Below, piece by piece: positions 1 through 8,869 of a DNA stretch of 64,000 nucleotides. The translations under genes were made by a program, and so were the position numbers. The stretch is from Enterobacteriaceae endosymbiont of Donacia proxima. GTDB lineage: Bacteria > Pseudomonadota > Gammaproteobacteria > Enterobacterales > Enterobacteriaceae. The notes beneath the pieces were generated by a model. It ran no database searches. It was given only the letters and a program-made list of their open reading frames with translations, and was not told where the DNA came from. The stretch spans positions 250,313 through 314,312 of the forward strand of contig NZ_CP046198.1 of the NCBI RefSeq assembly GCF_012569285.1. Reading direction: 5' to 3'. Every line of letters starts with the position of its first letter. Within the stretch, counting starts at the first letter, position 1.

Positions 1-773
1 TTTTTTAAAATATTATTTTCTTTTTTTATTTCAAATAATCCATATAGTTCATTACTTTTATAAAAAATATTATTTTCTGAAGAATTTAAATATTTAGGTT
101 CTCTATTATTAAAAACTCTACCACCAAAACCAACTATAAATCCACGTATATCCTTAATCGGAAATATTATACGGTCATAAAAAATATCATAATAGTTATG
201 ATTATTTTTATTCAATTTTAAAATTTTTAATTTCTTATGTAAAATTTCTGTATTTTTTTTATTATGAAATTTTTTATTAGCCCAATATAAAGGAGAAAAA
301 CCAATAGAAAAATATTCTATAATATATAAACTAAATCCTCTATTTAATAAATATTTTAATGCTTCTTTACCTAAAGATTTAAATAAATAATTTTTATAAA
401 AAAAACTTAAATTAAACATTAATTGATAATAAATATTATTTTTAATCTTTTTTTTTAAAAAACATAATTTTTTTTCATTTTTAATAGGTATATTAAATAT
501 ATTTGATAATAATTCTATACTTTTAAGAAAAGATAAATTTTCATAATTCATGATAAAATCAATAATATTACCATGTGCTCCACAACCAAAACAATGGTAT
601 AATTGTTTTTCAGAATTAACAACAAATGAAGGATTTTTTTCTATATGAAAAGGACAAATTCCAAAAAAATTTTTACCTTTTTTTTTTAATTTAATTCTAT
701 TTATAATTAATTTTACAATATCAACTTTATCTAATAAATTATTAATAAATATACGAGATACATATTTAATCAT
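1..773 (-). CDS. dnaG: DNA primase DnaG, 5' part (runs off the left edge)
   Basis: DnaG makes the RNA primers for replication. The frame is open for 257 codons from the ATG at 773-771 to the window edge. The N-terminal zinc ribbon is complete: C40, H43 (CPFH), C61 and C64 (CFGCGA), with PSF and GNIIDF around it. The start of the RNA polymerase domain follows, including DRIIFPI, GFIVGFGGR and PKYLNS. It lies just downstream of rpsU on the same strand, as in the rpsU-dnaG-rpoD operon; rpoD would lie off the left edge. The part in view is intact, with no stop or frameshift. Confidence 0.95.
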   Translation of the reverse strand, partial: MIKYVSRIFINNLLDKVDIVKLIINRIKLKKKGKNFFGICPFHIEKNPSFVVNSEKQLYHCFGCGAHGNIIDFIMNYENLSFLKSIELLSNIFNIPIKNEKKLCFLKKKIKNNIYYQLMFNLSFFYKNYLFKSLGKEALKYLLNRGFSLYIIEYFSIGFSPLYWANKKFHNKKNTEILHKKLKILKLNKNNHNYYDIFYDRIIFPIKDIRGFIVGFGGRVFNNREPKYLNSSENNIFYKSNELYGLFEIKKENNILK

Positions 774-819
774 AAAAATAATTTTTTAATTTATTATTTT
801 TTATAAAAATAATTAATTT

Positions 820-1035
820 TTAATATAAACGAGTTTTTTTAGAATTTTCTCTTAATATTTTTTTTATATGTCTTTTTATTGCAGAAGCTTTTGCTCTTTT
901 TCTTGCTGTTGTTGGTTTTTCATAAAATTCTCTACGTCTAACTTCTGATAAAATCCCTGCTTTTTCGCATGAACGTTTAAAACGTCTTAAAGCTAAATCA
1001 AATGGTTCATTATCACGTATTTTAATAACTGGCAT
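820..1035 (-). CDS. rpsU: 30S ribosomal protein S21
   Basis: Small basic 71-residue protein of the 30S subunit, the usual S21 length. The N-terminus [20 protein letters not shown] and the [18 protein letters not shown] stretch are diagnostic. S21 helps 30S subunits initiate on mRNA near the anti-Shine-Dalgarno region. It is the first gene of the macromolecular synthesis operon, 46 bases upstream of dnaG, and is divergent from tsaD, as in E. coli. The intervening region (1036-1165) is AT-only with no clear operator. Confidence 0.97.
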   Translation of the reverse strand: MPVIKIRDNEPFDLALRRFKRSCEKAGILSEVRRREFYEKPTTARKRAKASAIKRHIKKILRENSKKTRLY

Positions 1036-1165
1036 ATAATATCCTTTTATAATTTAAATATTATAATTTTATATTGTTATAAAACTATATTATAATATAT
1101 AATTTATATTATATAAATAATTTTTTATTTTATTAACAAAAAAAATTATAATTTTAGGGATAAAT

Positions 1166-2188
1166 ATGCTTTTTATGGGTATAGAAACATCATGTGATGA
1201 TACATCAGTATCTATTTATGATAATAAAAAAGGTATATTATGTAATAATATTTGTACACAAAAAATTCATTCTAAATATGGAGGTATAGTACCTGAATTA
1301 GCTGCAAGAAATCATTTAAAAAAAATTATTCCACTAATTAAAAAATCTTTATTAAAAATTGATAAAAATTTACATAATCTCGATGCTATAGCTTATACTG
1401 CTGGTCCAGGACAAATAAATTCTTTAATAATAGGAGCAATTGTTTCACATACTTTAGCATTTGCATTAAATATACCTATTATCCCAGTAAATCATATGGA
1501 AGGTCATTTATTTTCAATAATGTTACAAAAAAAAAAACCATATTTTCCTTTTATTGGTTTATTAATTTCTGGGGGACATACGCAATTAATATATGTATAT
1601 AAATTTGGAAAATATAAAATTTTAGGGAAACATATAGATAATGCTGTAGGTGAAACTTTAGATAAAGTATCTAAATTATTAGGGTTGGATTATCCTGGAG
1701 GTAAAAATTTATTTAAATTATCTCAATTTGGTATATCAAAAAAATTTATTTTTCCTCGACCGATGATATCTAAAAAAAATAATTTAAATTTTAGTTTTTC
1801 AGGATTAAAGACTTTTGTACAAAATTTTATAAAAAAACAAGATTTAAATAATTTTCAAGTTAAAGCTAATATTGCACGTGCATTTGAAGATGCGATTATA
1901 GATACTCTTTATATAAAAAGTTTATGGGCTTTAAAAAAATATCATATAAACCAATTAGTTATTGCTGGAGGAGTTAGTGCAAATAAAAAATTAAGAAAAA
2001 TTTTTCATCAAAAATTTCAAAAATATAATATTAAATTATTTTATAGTAATAAAAAATTATGTACAGATAATGCAGGAATGATCGCTTATATTGGATCAAA
2101 AAACTTTTTTTTAAAAAAAAACAAATATATATTAAATAATATAATTATTAATTCAAAACTATCTTTAGAAGATGATTTTTTATCATAA
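1166..2188 (+). CDS. tsaD: tRNA N6-threonylcarbamoyladenosine transferase TsaD
   Basis: TsaD moves the threonylcarbamoyl group from threonylcarbamoyl-AMP to A37 of ANN-decoding tRNAs (t6A). Family landmarks are present: IETSCDD at residues 6-12, the metal-binding HMEGH at 110-114, SGGHTQ at 135-140, and GGVSANKKL and CTDNAGMIAY near the C-terminus. It is 340 residues, close to full length, with a weak GGGA-like RBS before the ATG. A run of 11 A's (1527-1537) lies inside the gene in frame. The gene for the enzyme that makes its substrate, tsaC, is a fossil elsewhere in this window (about 11060-11590), so the source of threonylcarbamoyl-AMP is open. Confidence 0.96.
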   Translation: MLFMGIETSCDDTSVSIYDNKKGILCNNICTQKIHSKYGGIVPELAARNHLKKIIPLIKKSLLKIDKNLHNLDAIAYTAGPGQINSLIIGAIVSHTLAFALNIPIIPVNHMEGHLFSIMLQKKKPYFPFIGLLISGGHTQLIYVYKFGKYKILGKHIDNAVGETLDKVSKLLGLDYPGGKNLFKLSQFGISKKFIFPRPMISKKNNLNFSFSGLKTFVQNFIKKQDLNNFQVKANIARAFEDAIIDTLYIKSLWALKKYHINQLVIAGGVSANKKLRKIFHQKFQKYNIKLFYSNKKLCTDNAGMIAYIGSKNFFLKKNKYILNNIIINSKLSLEDDFLS

Positions 2189-2210
2189 AATTTTAATATT
2201 TGAGGTTGTT

Positions 2211-3017
2211 ATGATAACATTAAATTATTTTTCTATTATAATACTAAGTATAATACAAAGTTTAACTGAATTTTTACCAATATCTTCTAGTGCTCATATA
2301 ATTATTTTTTCTAAAATATTAAATATTAATAATAATAAAAATCTACAGATTTTTGAAATTATTATACAATTAGGATCAACATTAGCAATCATAATTATTT
2401 TTTGGAAAAAAATTATTCAAATTATATTTAACACAATTTATTATAAATTTTATGATAAAAAAAAAATTAATATATTTAAGATAATAATATCTACATTACC
2501 AGTAATTTTTATAGGATTAATTTTTTATCATAAAATTATAGCAATTAACAATATTTTATATATTATATATGGATTATTTTTAGGCGGATTATTATTATTA
2601 TTTTCCGAAATATATAAACCTAAAATATATAGCATTAAAAATTTAAATTATATTTCATATAATTTAAATTTTATAATTGGATGTTTCCAATGTTTAGCTT
2701 TATTACCTGGTGTTTCTAGATTAGGATCAACATTATCTATAAGTTTATTATTAGGAATAAAACGTTCCGTTGCTATTGATTTTTGTTTTATTATCTCTAT
2801 ACCTGTAATTTTAGGAGCTAATTTATTATCATTATATAAAAATTACTTCATCATAGATTTTAATAATTTTAAAATATTATTTATAGGATTTTTTATTTCA
2901 TTTATAGTTAGTTTATTTATAATAAAAAAATTTATTTATCTGATAAATAATATTTATTTAATATGGTTTAGTATATATCGTATACTTTTAATATTAATTT
3001 TAATATTAATATATTAA
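2211..3017 (+). CDS. uppP: Undecaprenyl-diphosphate phosphatase UppP (BacA)
   Basis: Membrane enzyme that removes a phosphate from undecaprenyl diphosphate, recycling the lipid carrier for cell-wall synthesis. I place the start at 2211 (MITLNYFS...), after a GAGG ribosome-binding site; this fits the family N-terminus, while an upstream in-frame ATG at 2172 lies inside tsaD. The protein has 268 residues. The active-site motif LTEFLPISSSAH lies at 18-29, with E20 and H29, and LPGVSRLGST is the second motif (the family usually has SRSG; here SRLG). The rest is a series of hydrophobic segments. It is convergent with cca, 26 bases apart. Confidence 0.94.
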   Translation: MITLNYFSIIILSIIQSLTEFLPISSSAHIIIFSKILNINNNKNLQIFEIIIQLGSTLAIIIIFWKKIIQIIFNTIYYKFYDKKKINIFKIIISTLPVIFIGLIFYHKIIAINNILYIIYGLFLGGLLLLFSEIYKPKIYSIKNLNYISYNLNFIIGCFQCLALLPGVSRLGSTLSISLLLGIKRSVAIDFCFIISIPVILGANLLSLYKNYFIIDFNNFKILFIGFFISFIVSLFIIKKFIYLINNIYLIWFSIYRILLILILILIY

Positions 3018-3043
3018 TTAATTATTATATCAAAAATTATTTA

Positions 3044-4270
3044 TTACTTAGATTTTAAAAAAGATTTTAATAATTTTAATCTTTCGTTTTGAATCGTTTT
3101 ATTTATATTAATTCCTTTTAAATTAATATTATTAATTATATTTTTAATATTTAATTTAGAAATAAAATTATACATGTCAATAAAATATTTACCTTGTTTA
3201 TATTCCATTAATTCTAACGTTAATCTACCTCGTGCATCAGCTTCACTTATTAGTGCAATTTGTTTCACTCTTTCAGGTTTGCGCCAAGCATCAATAATAT
3301 TATATATATTTAATATATCTTCTGGTTTTTGATTATATATATCATGAATGATATCATGTATTTTAGCTGATAATATAGATAATTTTTTAATATTATTAGG
3401 TATTTTAAGTTTTTTACATAATTTTTTAATTAATGGTATTCCAGCTATACCATGTCCTGGATGTCTAGGCCATAATTTTTTAGGAGTTAATCCTTTACCT
3501 ATATCATGACATAATGCAGCGAATCTTGTTGATACATTTTTTGTAAGTTGAGAAATAATTTTTAATGTAAGCATTGTATGTATCCCAGTATCAATTTCTG
3601 GATGCCATTTTAATGGTGCAGGTATTCCATATAATTTATTTATTTCTGGTAAAATACTAGATAAAGCATTACATTTTTTTAAGATTTGAAAATATATTTG
3701 AGGATCTTTAGATCGAAGTGCATTATATGTTTCTTTCCAAATTCTTTCAGGTTTTAAATATGATAATTCTCCAGAATTACTCATAATTTTCATTAATTTT
3801 AATGTACTATCATGAATTTTAAAATTTAAATAATTTAATTTAGCAGCAAATCGAGCTACTCTTAAAACTCTTAAAGGATCATCTTTAAATGATAATGAAA
3901 CATGTTTTAATATACGATTTTTTATATCATTTAATCCATTATATGGATCATAAAATTTTCCTAAATTATCTTGCGCAATAGCATTAATAGTAAGATCTCT
4001 ACGTAATAGATCTTCTTTTAAAGAAATAGTAGGAGTTGCATAATATTTAAATCCTTTATAACCATGTCCAGATTTATATTCAGTTCTAGCTAATGCATAT
4101 TCTTCATGTGTTTTAGGATGTAAAAAAACAGGAAAATCTTTACCAACTAATTTAAAACCTAATTTAAGCATTGATTTAATATCAGATCCTACAACAACCC
4201 AATCTTTATCTTTTACATTTATTTTTAATAAATGATCACGTACAGCTCCACCAACTAAATAAATTTTCAA
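3044..4270 (-). CDS. cca: CCA-adding tRNA nucleotidyltransferase
   Basis: Adds or repairs the 3' CCA end of tRNAs. It is 408 residues, near the E. coli length of 412. The nucleotidyltransferase core has GGAVRD at 7-12 and the metal-binding D21 and D23 in VKDKDWVVVG; RRDLTINA and DPLRVLRVARFAAK follow. The C-terminal HD phosphohydrolase domain shows LCHDIGKG near residue 255. The enzyme should be indispensable here, because none of the seven tRNA genes in the window encodes CCA. It sits beside uppP, as in E. coli. Confidence 0.97.
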   Translation of the reverse strand: MKIYLVGGAVRDHLLKINVKDKDWVVVGSDIKSMLKLGFKLVGKDFPVFLHPKTHEEYALARTEYKSGHGYKGFKYYATPTISLKEDLLRRDLTINAIAQDNLGKFYDPYNGLNDIKNRILKHVSLSFKDDPLRVLRVARFAAKLNYLNFKIHDSTLKLMKIMSNSGELSYLKPERIWKETYNALRSKDPQIYFQILKKCNALSSILPEINKLYGIPAPLKWHPEIDTGIHTMLTLKIISQLTKNVSTRFAALCHDIGKGLTPKKLWPRHPGHGIAGIPLIKKLCKKLKIPNNIKKLSILSAKIHDIIHDIYNQKPEDILNIYNIIDAWRKPERVKQIALISEADARGRLTLELMEYKQGKYFIDMYNFISKLNIKNIINNINLKGININKTIQNERLKLLKSFLKSK

Positions 4271-4469
4271 TTTATTACTCCTATAAATTTTTTAAAACAT
4301 AAAAAATTATTATTTATCATAAAATATTTTTTTAAAAAATTTTATTAAAATAATTTTTTATTAAAAATAATAAAATATTAATTTTTTCATTTTTTATTCT
4401 TTTATAAAAAAAAAATTAAATTAAAAATTAATATATAATATCATTAAATTATAATTTGAATATTATTTT

Positions 4470-5117
4470 ATGAATTTACTTAATATAGAATTTGGTAATA
4501 TTGAAACACGTATTAAAAATGCTATTAATTCATTAAAAAAAGGAAAAGGAATTTTAATTTTAGATGATAAAAAAAGAGAAAATGAAAGTGATATCGTTTT
4601 TTCAGCAGAAAAAATTTCTATAGATAATATTGCTTTTACCATTAGAAATGGTAGTGGTATTATTTGTTTATGTATTACAGATTTTTTACGTAAAAAATTA
4701 AAATTACCTATGATGGTAAAAAAAAATACTAGTTTTTATAAAACAGGATTTACTGTTAGTATTGAAGCCGCTAAAGGAATTTCTACAGGAGTATCTGCAA
4801 AAGATAGATTTACAACTATAAAAACTGCTATTTCTGATCATGTAGTTCCTACAGATTTACATCAACCAGGACATATTTTCCCATTAAGAGCTGTAGATGG
4901 AGGTCTTTCTAAAAGACAAGGACATACTGAAGCAACAATAGATTTATTGAAAATTGCAAAAATGAAACCTGTGGGTGTATTATGTGAATTAACTAATAAA
5001 AATGGAACTATGGCAAATAAATTTGATACTATATCTTTTGCAAAAAAGAATAAAATGATAGTAATTACAATTAATGATATAAAAAAATATTCTATTAAAA
5101 ATAATATTTATGTTTAA
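4470..5117 (+). CDS. ribB: 3,4-dihydroxy-2-butanone 4-phosphate synthase
   Basis: Converts ribulose 5-phosphate to dihydroxybutanone phosphate plus formate, supplying the four-carbon unit of riboflavin. It is 215 residues and aligns end to end with E. coli RibB. The acidic metal/substrate loop DDKKRENESD is at 32-41; PTDLHQPGHIFPLRA and RQGHTEATIDL carry the remaining active-site residues. The 199 bases upstream are nearly pure A/T. I see no trace of the FMN riboswitch that controls ribB in free-living enterics, so expression is probably unregulated by FMN. Confidence 0.97.
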   Translation: MNLLNIEFGNIETRIKNAINSLKKGKGILILDDKKRENESDIVFSAEKISIDNIAFTIRNGSGIICLCITDFLRKKLKLPMMVKKNTSFYKTGFTVSIEAAKGISTGVSAKDRFTTIKTAISDHVVPTDLHQPGHIFPLRAVDGGLSKRQGHTEATIDLLKIAKMKPVGVLCELTNKNGTMANKFDTISFAKKNKMIVITINDIKKYSIKNNIYV

Positions 5118-5144
5118 ATTTAATTAGTAATAAAATTATTTTTA

Positions 5145-5218
5145 TCGGCGAGAGAGGATTTGAACCTCCGACCCACTGGTCCCAAACCAGTTGCGCTACC
5201 AAACTGCGCTACTCGCCG
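5145..5218 (-). tRNA. proM: tRNA-Pro(TGG)
   Basis: Complete cloverleaf. The acceptor CGGCGAG pairs with CTCGCCG, the anticodon arm ACTGG-TTTGGGA-CCAGT gives anticodon TGG, and the T-arm has GTTCAAATC. It is close to E. coli proM and follows tRNA-His directly, as in argX-hisR-leuT-proM with leuT removed. The discriminator A is followed by TAA, so CCA is not encoded. Confidence 0.96.
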
Positions 5219-5229
5219 TAAAAATATTG

Positions 5230-5303
5230 GGTGATTAATGGGAATTGAACCCATGACAACCGGAACCACAATCCAGTGCTCTACCAACTGAGCTATAACC
5301 ACC
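5230..5303 (-). tRNA. hisR: tRNA-His(GTG)
   Basis: Cloverleaf with an encoded G-1 opposite C73, anticodon stem CTGGA/TCCGG and loop TTGTGGT, giving anticodon GTG. Base 37 is G, where E. coli hisR has A. The discriminator C is followed by CAA rather than CCA, which looks like a one-base-decayed CCA end. It lies 11 bases upstream of tRNA-Pro on the same strand. Confidence 0.96.
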
Positions 5304-5340
5304 ACTTTAATTATAGATATGAAAAATTAATGACTTAATT

Positions 5341-5416
5341 ATTATCTAATAATAGCAATTAAATTTGAAATCTCTGTTTTTGGAAAAAACACTTTATTTA
5401 ACTGAACTACAGATGT
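5341..5416 (-). pseudogene. argX: Fossil tRNA-Arg(CCG) gene, argX
   Basis: Read on the minus strand from 5416, this stretch matches E. coli argX (tRNA-Arg CCG) position by position over the first half: GTAGTTCAGTTAAATAAAG against GTAGCTCAGCTGGATAGAG, then ACAGAGATTTCAAATT against GCAGAGGTCTCAGGTT. Nearly all differences are C-to-T or G-to-A. One base is missing in the anticodon arm, and the acceptor, anticodon and T stems no longer pair, so it cannot be a functional tRNA. Its place just upstream of hisR, downstream of rho, is exactly that of argX in E. coli. Confidence 0.8.
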
Positions 5417-5531
5417 AACTAATATAATATTACAAATTCATTTCTTAAATGTCTAGTTTTTTTATAAAAATTTTTTAAATTATACATTTAAACAAATAAT
5501 AATTTTATTTAAAAAATTTTTAATAAAAAAT

Positions 5532-6791
5532 TTAAGATCGTTTCATCATATTAAAAAAATCATAATTAGTTTTTGTCATTGATAATTTATTTATTAAAAA
5601 TTCCATTGCATCTATTTCATTCATAGGATGAATTATTTTTCTTAAAATCCACATTCTTTGTAATTCTTCAGAAGAACTTAATAATTCTTCTTTTCTTGTT
5701 CCAGATCTATTATAATCTATAGCAGGGAATACTCTTTTTTCTGCTATTTTGCGTGATAAATGTAACTCCATATTACCAGTACCTTTAAATTCTTCATAAA
5801 TAACATCATCCATTTTTGAACCTGTATCAATTAAAGCTGTTGCTATAATTGTTAAACTTCCTCCTTCTTCAACATTTCTTGCTGCCCCAAAAAAACGTTT
5901 AGGTCGATGTAATGCATTAGCATCAACACCTCCAGTTAAAACTTTACCAGATGCAGGTGCAACAGTATTATATGCTCTTGCTAAACGGGTCATAGAATCT
6001 AATAAAATAATAACATCTTTTTTATGTTCTACTAATCTTTTTGCTTTTTCAATAACCATTTCAGAAACTTGAACATGTCTAGAAGGTGGTTCATCAAAAG
6101 TTGATGCTATTACTTCACCTTTTACTAATCGTTGCATTTCAGTGACTTCTTCTGGACGTTCATCAATAAGTAAAACTATTAATACACAATCAGGATGATT
6201 ATATGCAATACTTTGTGCAATATTTTGTAATAACATAGTTTTTCCCGCTTTTGGAGGTGCTACTATTAAACCTCTTTGTCCCCTTCCTATAGGTGAAGCT
6301 AAATCTAATACACGAGCAGTTAGATCTTCTGTAGAACCATTACCTCTTTCCATACTTAATCTAGAGTTTGCATGTAATGGTGTTAAATTTTCAAATAGAA
6401 TTTTACTTCTAGCATTTTCAGGTTTATCAAAATTTACTTGATTAACTTTTAATAATGCAAAATATCTTTCTCCTTCTTTAGGAGGCCGAATTTTACCAGA
6501 AATAGTATCTCCTGTGCGTAAATTAAAACGTCTAATTTGACTTGGAGATACATATATATCATCAGGACCTGCTAAATAAGAACTATCAGAGGAACGCAAG
6601 AATCCAAACCCATCTTGTAATATTTCTAATACTCCATCACCAAAAATATCTTCACCACTTTTGGAATGTTGTTTTAATATAGTAAAAATAATATCTTGTT
6701 TACGCATTCTAGCTAAATTTTCTAGATAAATACTTTCACCTAAATCTATTAAATCAGATATAGGTTTATTTTTTAATTCGGTAAGATTCAT
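5532..6791 (-). CDS. rho: Transcription termination factor Rho
   Basis: Hexameric RNA-dependent helicase that ends transcription. It is 419 residues, the same as E. coli. It begins [19 protein letters not shown]; an N-terminal OSB/cold-shock-like RNA-binding domain contains [19 protein letters not shown]; the P-loop VAPPKAGKT is near 176-184; Walker [11 protein letters not shown] and the Q-loop region follow. It lies downstream of trxA and upstream of hisR, as in E. coli. The O-antigen/ECA genes that normally separate rho from argX-hisR are gone. Confidence 0.98.
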   Translation of the reverse strand: MNLTELKNKPISDLIDLGESIYLENLARMRKQDIIFTILKQHSKSGEDIFGDGVLEILQDGFGFLRSSDSSYLAGPDDIYVSPSQIRRFNLRTGDTISGKIRPPKEGERYFALLKVNQVNFDKPENARSKILFENLTPLHANSRLSMERGNGSTEDLTARVLDLASPIGRGQRGLIVAPPKAGKTMLLQNIAQSIAYNHPDCVLIVLLIDERPEEVTEMQRLVKGEVIASTFDEPPSRHVQVSEMVIEKAKRLVEHKKDVIILLDSMTRLARAYNTVAPASGKVLTGGVDANALHRPKRFFGAARNVEEGGSLTIIATALIDTGSKMDDVIYEEFKGTGNMELHLSRKIAEKRVFPAIDYNRSGTRKEELLSSSEELQRMWILRKIIHPMNEIDAMEFLINKLSMTKTNYDFFNMMKRS

Positions 6792-6958
6792 AATGGTGAG
6801 GTCTTAACTTTTAGTAATTCTTAAATATTTTTTATAAAATTTATTTATAAAATACTTATATTAATAATTTTTAATTAAAATTTTATTTTATTATTCATCA
6901 ATAAAATACTCATAATAATATTTATCTCCTTTAAAAATTTTATACTTCATTTAAAATA

Positions 6959-7291
6959 TTACTTTAAATTTTTATTTAAAAAATTTTTTAATTGTATTTT
7001 AGTTATAGAACCGATTATTTTATCAATAACATTTCCATTTTTAAATAATAAAATTGTAGGTATACTACGAATATTATATTTTTCTGTTATAGTTTTGTAA
7101 TTTTCAATATTTAATTTAGTAAAAATAATATTTTTATATTCAATTGATACTTCTTCTAAAACTTTAGAAAAAATTTTACATGGATTACACCATTCAGCCC
7201 AAAAATCAACTAAAACTAAATTATTTTTTTTTATTTCTTCTTGAAAATTTTTGTCGTTTAAATCTATTATAATATTAGTCTTATATTGCAT
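6959..7291 (-). CDS. trxA: Thioredoxin 1
   Basis: Disulfide reductase with the thioredoxin fold, 110 residues. It keeps DFWAEWC at 29-35, the redox cysteines C35 and C38, and the cis-proline in RSIPT near residue 79. The active site reads WCNPC instead of the near-universal WCGPC, a Gly-to-Asn change between the cysteines. It is upstream of rho on the same strand, as in E. coli. The 167 bases between trxA and rho are AT-rich, and I see nothing like the rhoL leader peptide in them. The 296 bases upstream (7292-7587), shared with divergent dksA, hold nothing I recognise. Confidence 0.96.
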   Translation of the reverse strand: MQYKTNIIIDLNDKNFQEEIKKNNLVLVDFWAEWCNPCKIFSKVLEEVSIEYKNIIFTKLNIENYKTITEKYNIRSIPTILLFKNGNVIDKIIGSITKIQLKNFLNKNLK

Positions 7292-7587
7292 AAATTTGAG
7301 ATTCCTATATAAAAAAGTATTATTTTTAATAATTTTAATAAACTTAATAAAAAATTTATTTAACTACATTTTAATTTTAACTATTATATAGTAATTATAT
7401 CTATTTTACAAGAAAATAAATAATGTTTAAAATTAATAAAAATATATACAAAAATAAAGAATATTATTATTATAACTGATAATTTATAAATTTTAATAAA
7501 TTTGATAATTTATATTAAATAAAATATAATTATTAAATTTTAATTTTCAAATTAAAATATTTACTTAATAAAATTATTGGAAAATCA

Positions 7588-8040
7588 ATGAAAAAAAATA
7601 ATAATTTTTTATCATCTTTAAATATTTTATCTTTTGCTGGAGTAGCTCCATATAAATTAAAACCTAATGAAAAATATATGAATAAAAAACAATTACTACA
7701 TTTTAAAAAAATATTAGAATCATGGAAAAATAAAATAAATAAAAAAATTAATAGTACAATTACTTATATTAAAGATGAAACATATAATTTTCCTGATCCT
7801 ATAGATAGAGCAACACAAGAAGAAGAATTTAATTTAGAATTACGTAATAAAGATAGAGAAAGAAAATTAATAAAAAAAATTGAAATAACATTAAGAAAAT
7901 TTAATACAAAAAATTTTGGTTATTGTGATTGCTGTGAAATTGAAATCGGGTTAAAAAGATTAGAAGCACAACCTACTGCAAATCTATGTATTGATTGCAA
8001 AACTTTAGCAGAAATACGTGCTAAACAAATTGCAGGATAA
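7588..8040 (+). CDS. dksA: RNA polymerase-binding transcription factor DksA
   Basis: Binds the RNA polymerase secondary channel and, with ppGpp, tunes rRNA and amino-acid promoters. It is 150 residues against 151 in E. coli. The N-terminus [14 protein letters not shown] is family-specific. The coiled-coil tip keeps D70 and D73 in [11 protein letters not shown]. The zinc finger has C113, C116 (in CDCC), C134 and C137, followed by [12 protein letters not shown] stringent-response partner is unusual to keep in so small a genome. It is convergent with the yadH fossil, the orientation expected from the E. coli map. Confidence 0.97.
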   Translation: MKKNNNFLSSLNILSFAGVAPYKLKPNEKYMNKKQLLHFKKILESWKNKINKKINSTITYIKDETYNFPDPIDRATQEEEFNLELRNKDRERKLIKKIEITLRKFNTKNFGYCDCCEIEIGLKRLEAQPTANLCIDCKTLAEIRAKQIAG

Positions 8041-8083
8041 AAAAATATTAATCTAAAAATAAATATTTATTAAGATTGTAAAC

Positions 8084-8840
8084 TTATTTTTTTACCCAAT
8101 TAAAATAAAAATTAATAAATATAAAGTAATAATTAAAAAAATTAAAACTTTTATAATTAAAAATAGAGATATTATATATTTACTTTAAAAACTCTAATGG
8201 GTACTAGATATAATATAAAACATAAGATTTATCTTTAACATTTTTTATTAAAAAGAAGATAAAAAAATAGTAGTGTAAAAATATCACCTAAATATGTTAA
8301 AAAAATTAATATAAATGTAGGAATAAAATTAATATCATCAAAATTATTAATAAAAATAGAATTTAATAAAACAAATAAAGAAAATAAAATATATATTAAA
8401 AATATAAAAATTATAAGAAATAACCATGAATATACATGTAAAGAAATAAAAAATAGAGATAAATAGTTTAAAATATACAAATAATTATACTTTTTAAAAT
8501 ACCTCCACTAATATGTCCTAAAATAATAATTTTAGTAGGTATTAGAGCTATTAATAATTCTTTTATAGAATGATTAAATTTAGTATTAAACAAAGATGAT
8601 GCAAGATAAGAATATAAATTATTAACAATAATCATTATTATTAATCTAGGTGTAATAAATTGTATATAACTAAAACTAGATATTTTATTAATATTCATAA
8701 TAATAAAATTACCAAAAAATATAAAATATATTGATATTGTTATATATAGTAGGTATTAAAGTTTGTATTTAAATTTGTACGAATCTGTTTATTTCTTTTT
8801 TTATAATGGCATACAATGCAATTAAATATGGATGTATTAT
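8084..8840 (-). pseudogene. yadH: Fossil of ABC-2 transporter permease YadH
   Basis: The minus strand still spells a broken YadH. From 8840: YLIALYAIIKKEINRF against E. coli FIALSTLTRREIVRF, with the start codon now ATA, then stops. Two open pieces follow. 8698-8468 has FITPRLIIMIIVNNLYSYLA and IKELLIALIPTKIIILG, matching EFIVPGLIMMAVITNSYSNV and IEELLVSPVPTWVILLG. 8480-8235 has SLFFISLHVYSWL and FDDINFIPTFILIFLTYLG, matching SLFFTDLHIHSWL and FDDISIIPTFVLTPLTYLG. The C-terminal helix is present but carries stops. At least two frame breaks and several nonsense codons make it non-functional. It follows the yadG fossil, as in yadGH. Confidence 0.85.
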
Positions 8841-8869
8841 TATTTTGATAATTTTTTTATAGTTAAAAT

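Noticed and set aside
5120-5305. Open frame of 61 codons on the minus strand
   Set aside because: It lies over tRNA-Pro and tRNA-His; the tRNAs explain the sequence.
8235-8698. Two small separate hydrophobic membrane proteins
   Set aside because: Both are pieces of one decayed YadH in different frames; flanking sequence extends the match on both sides.
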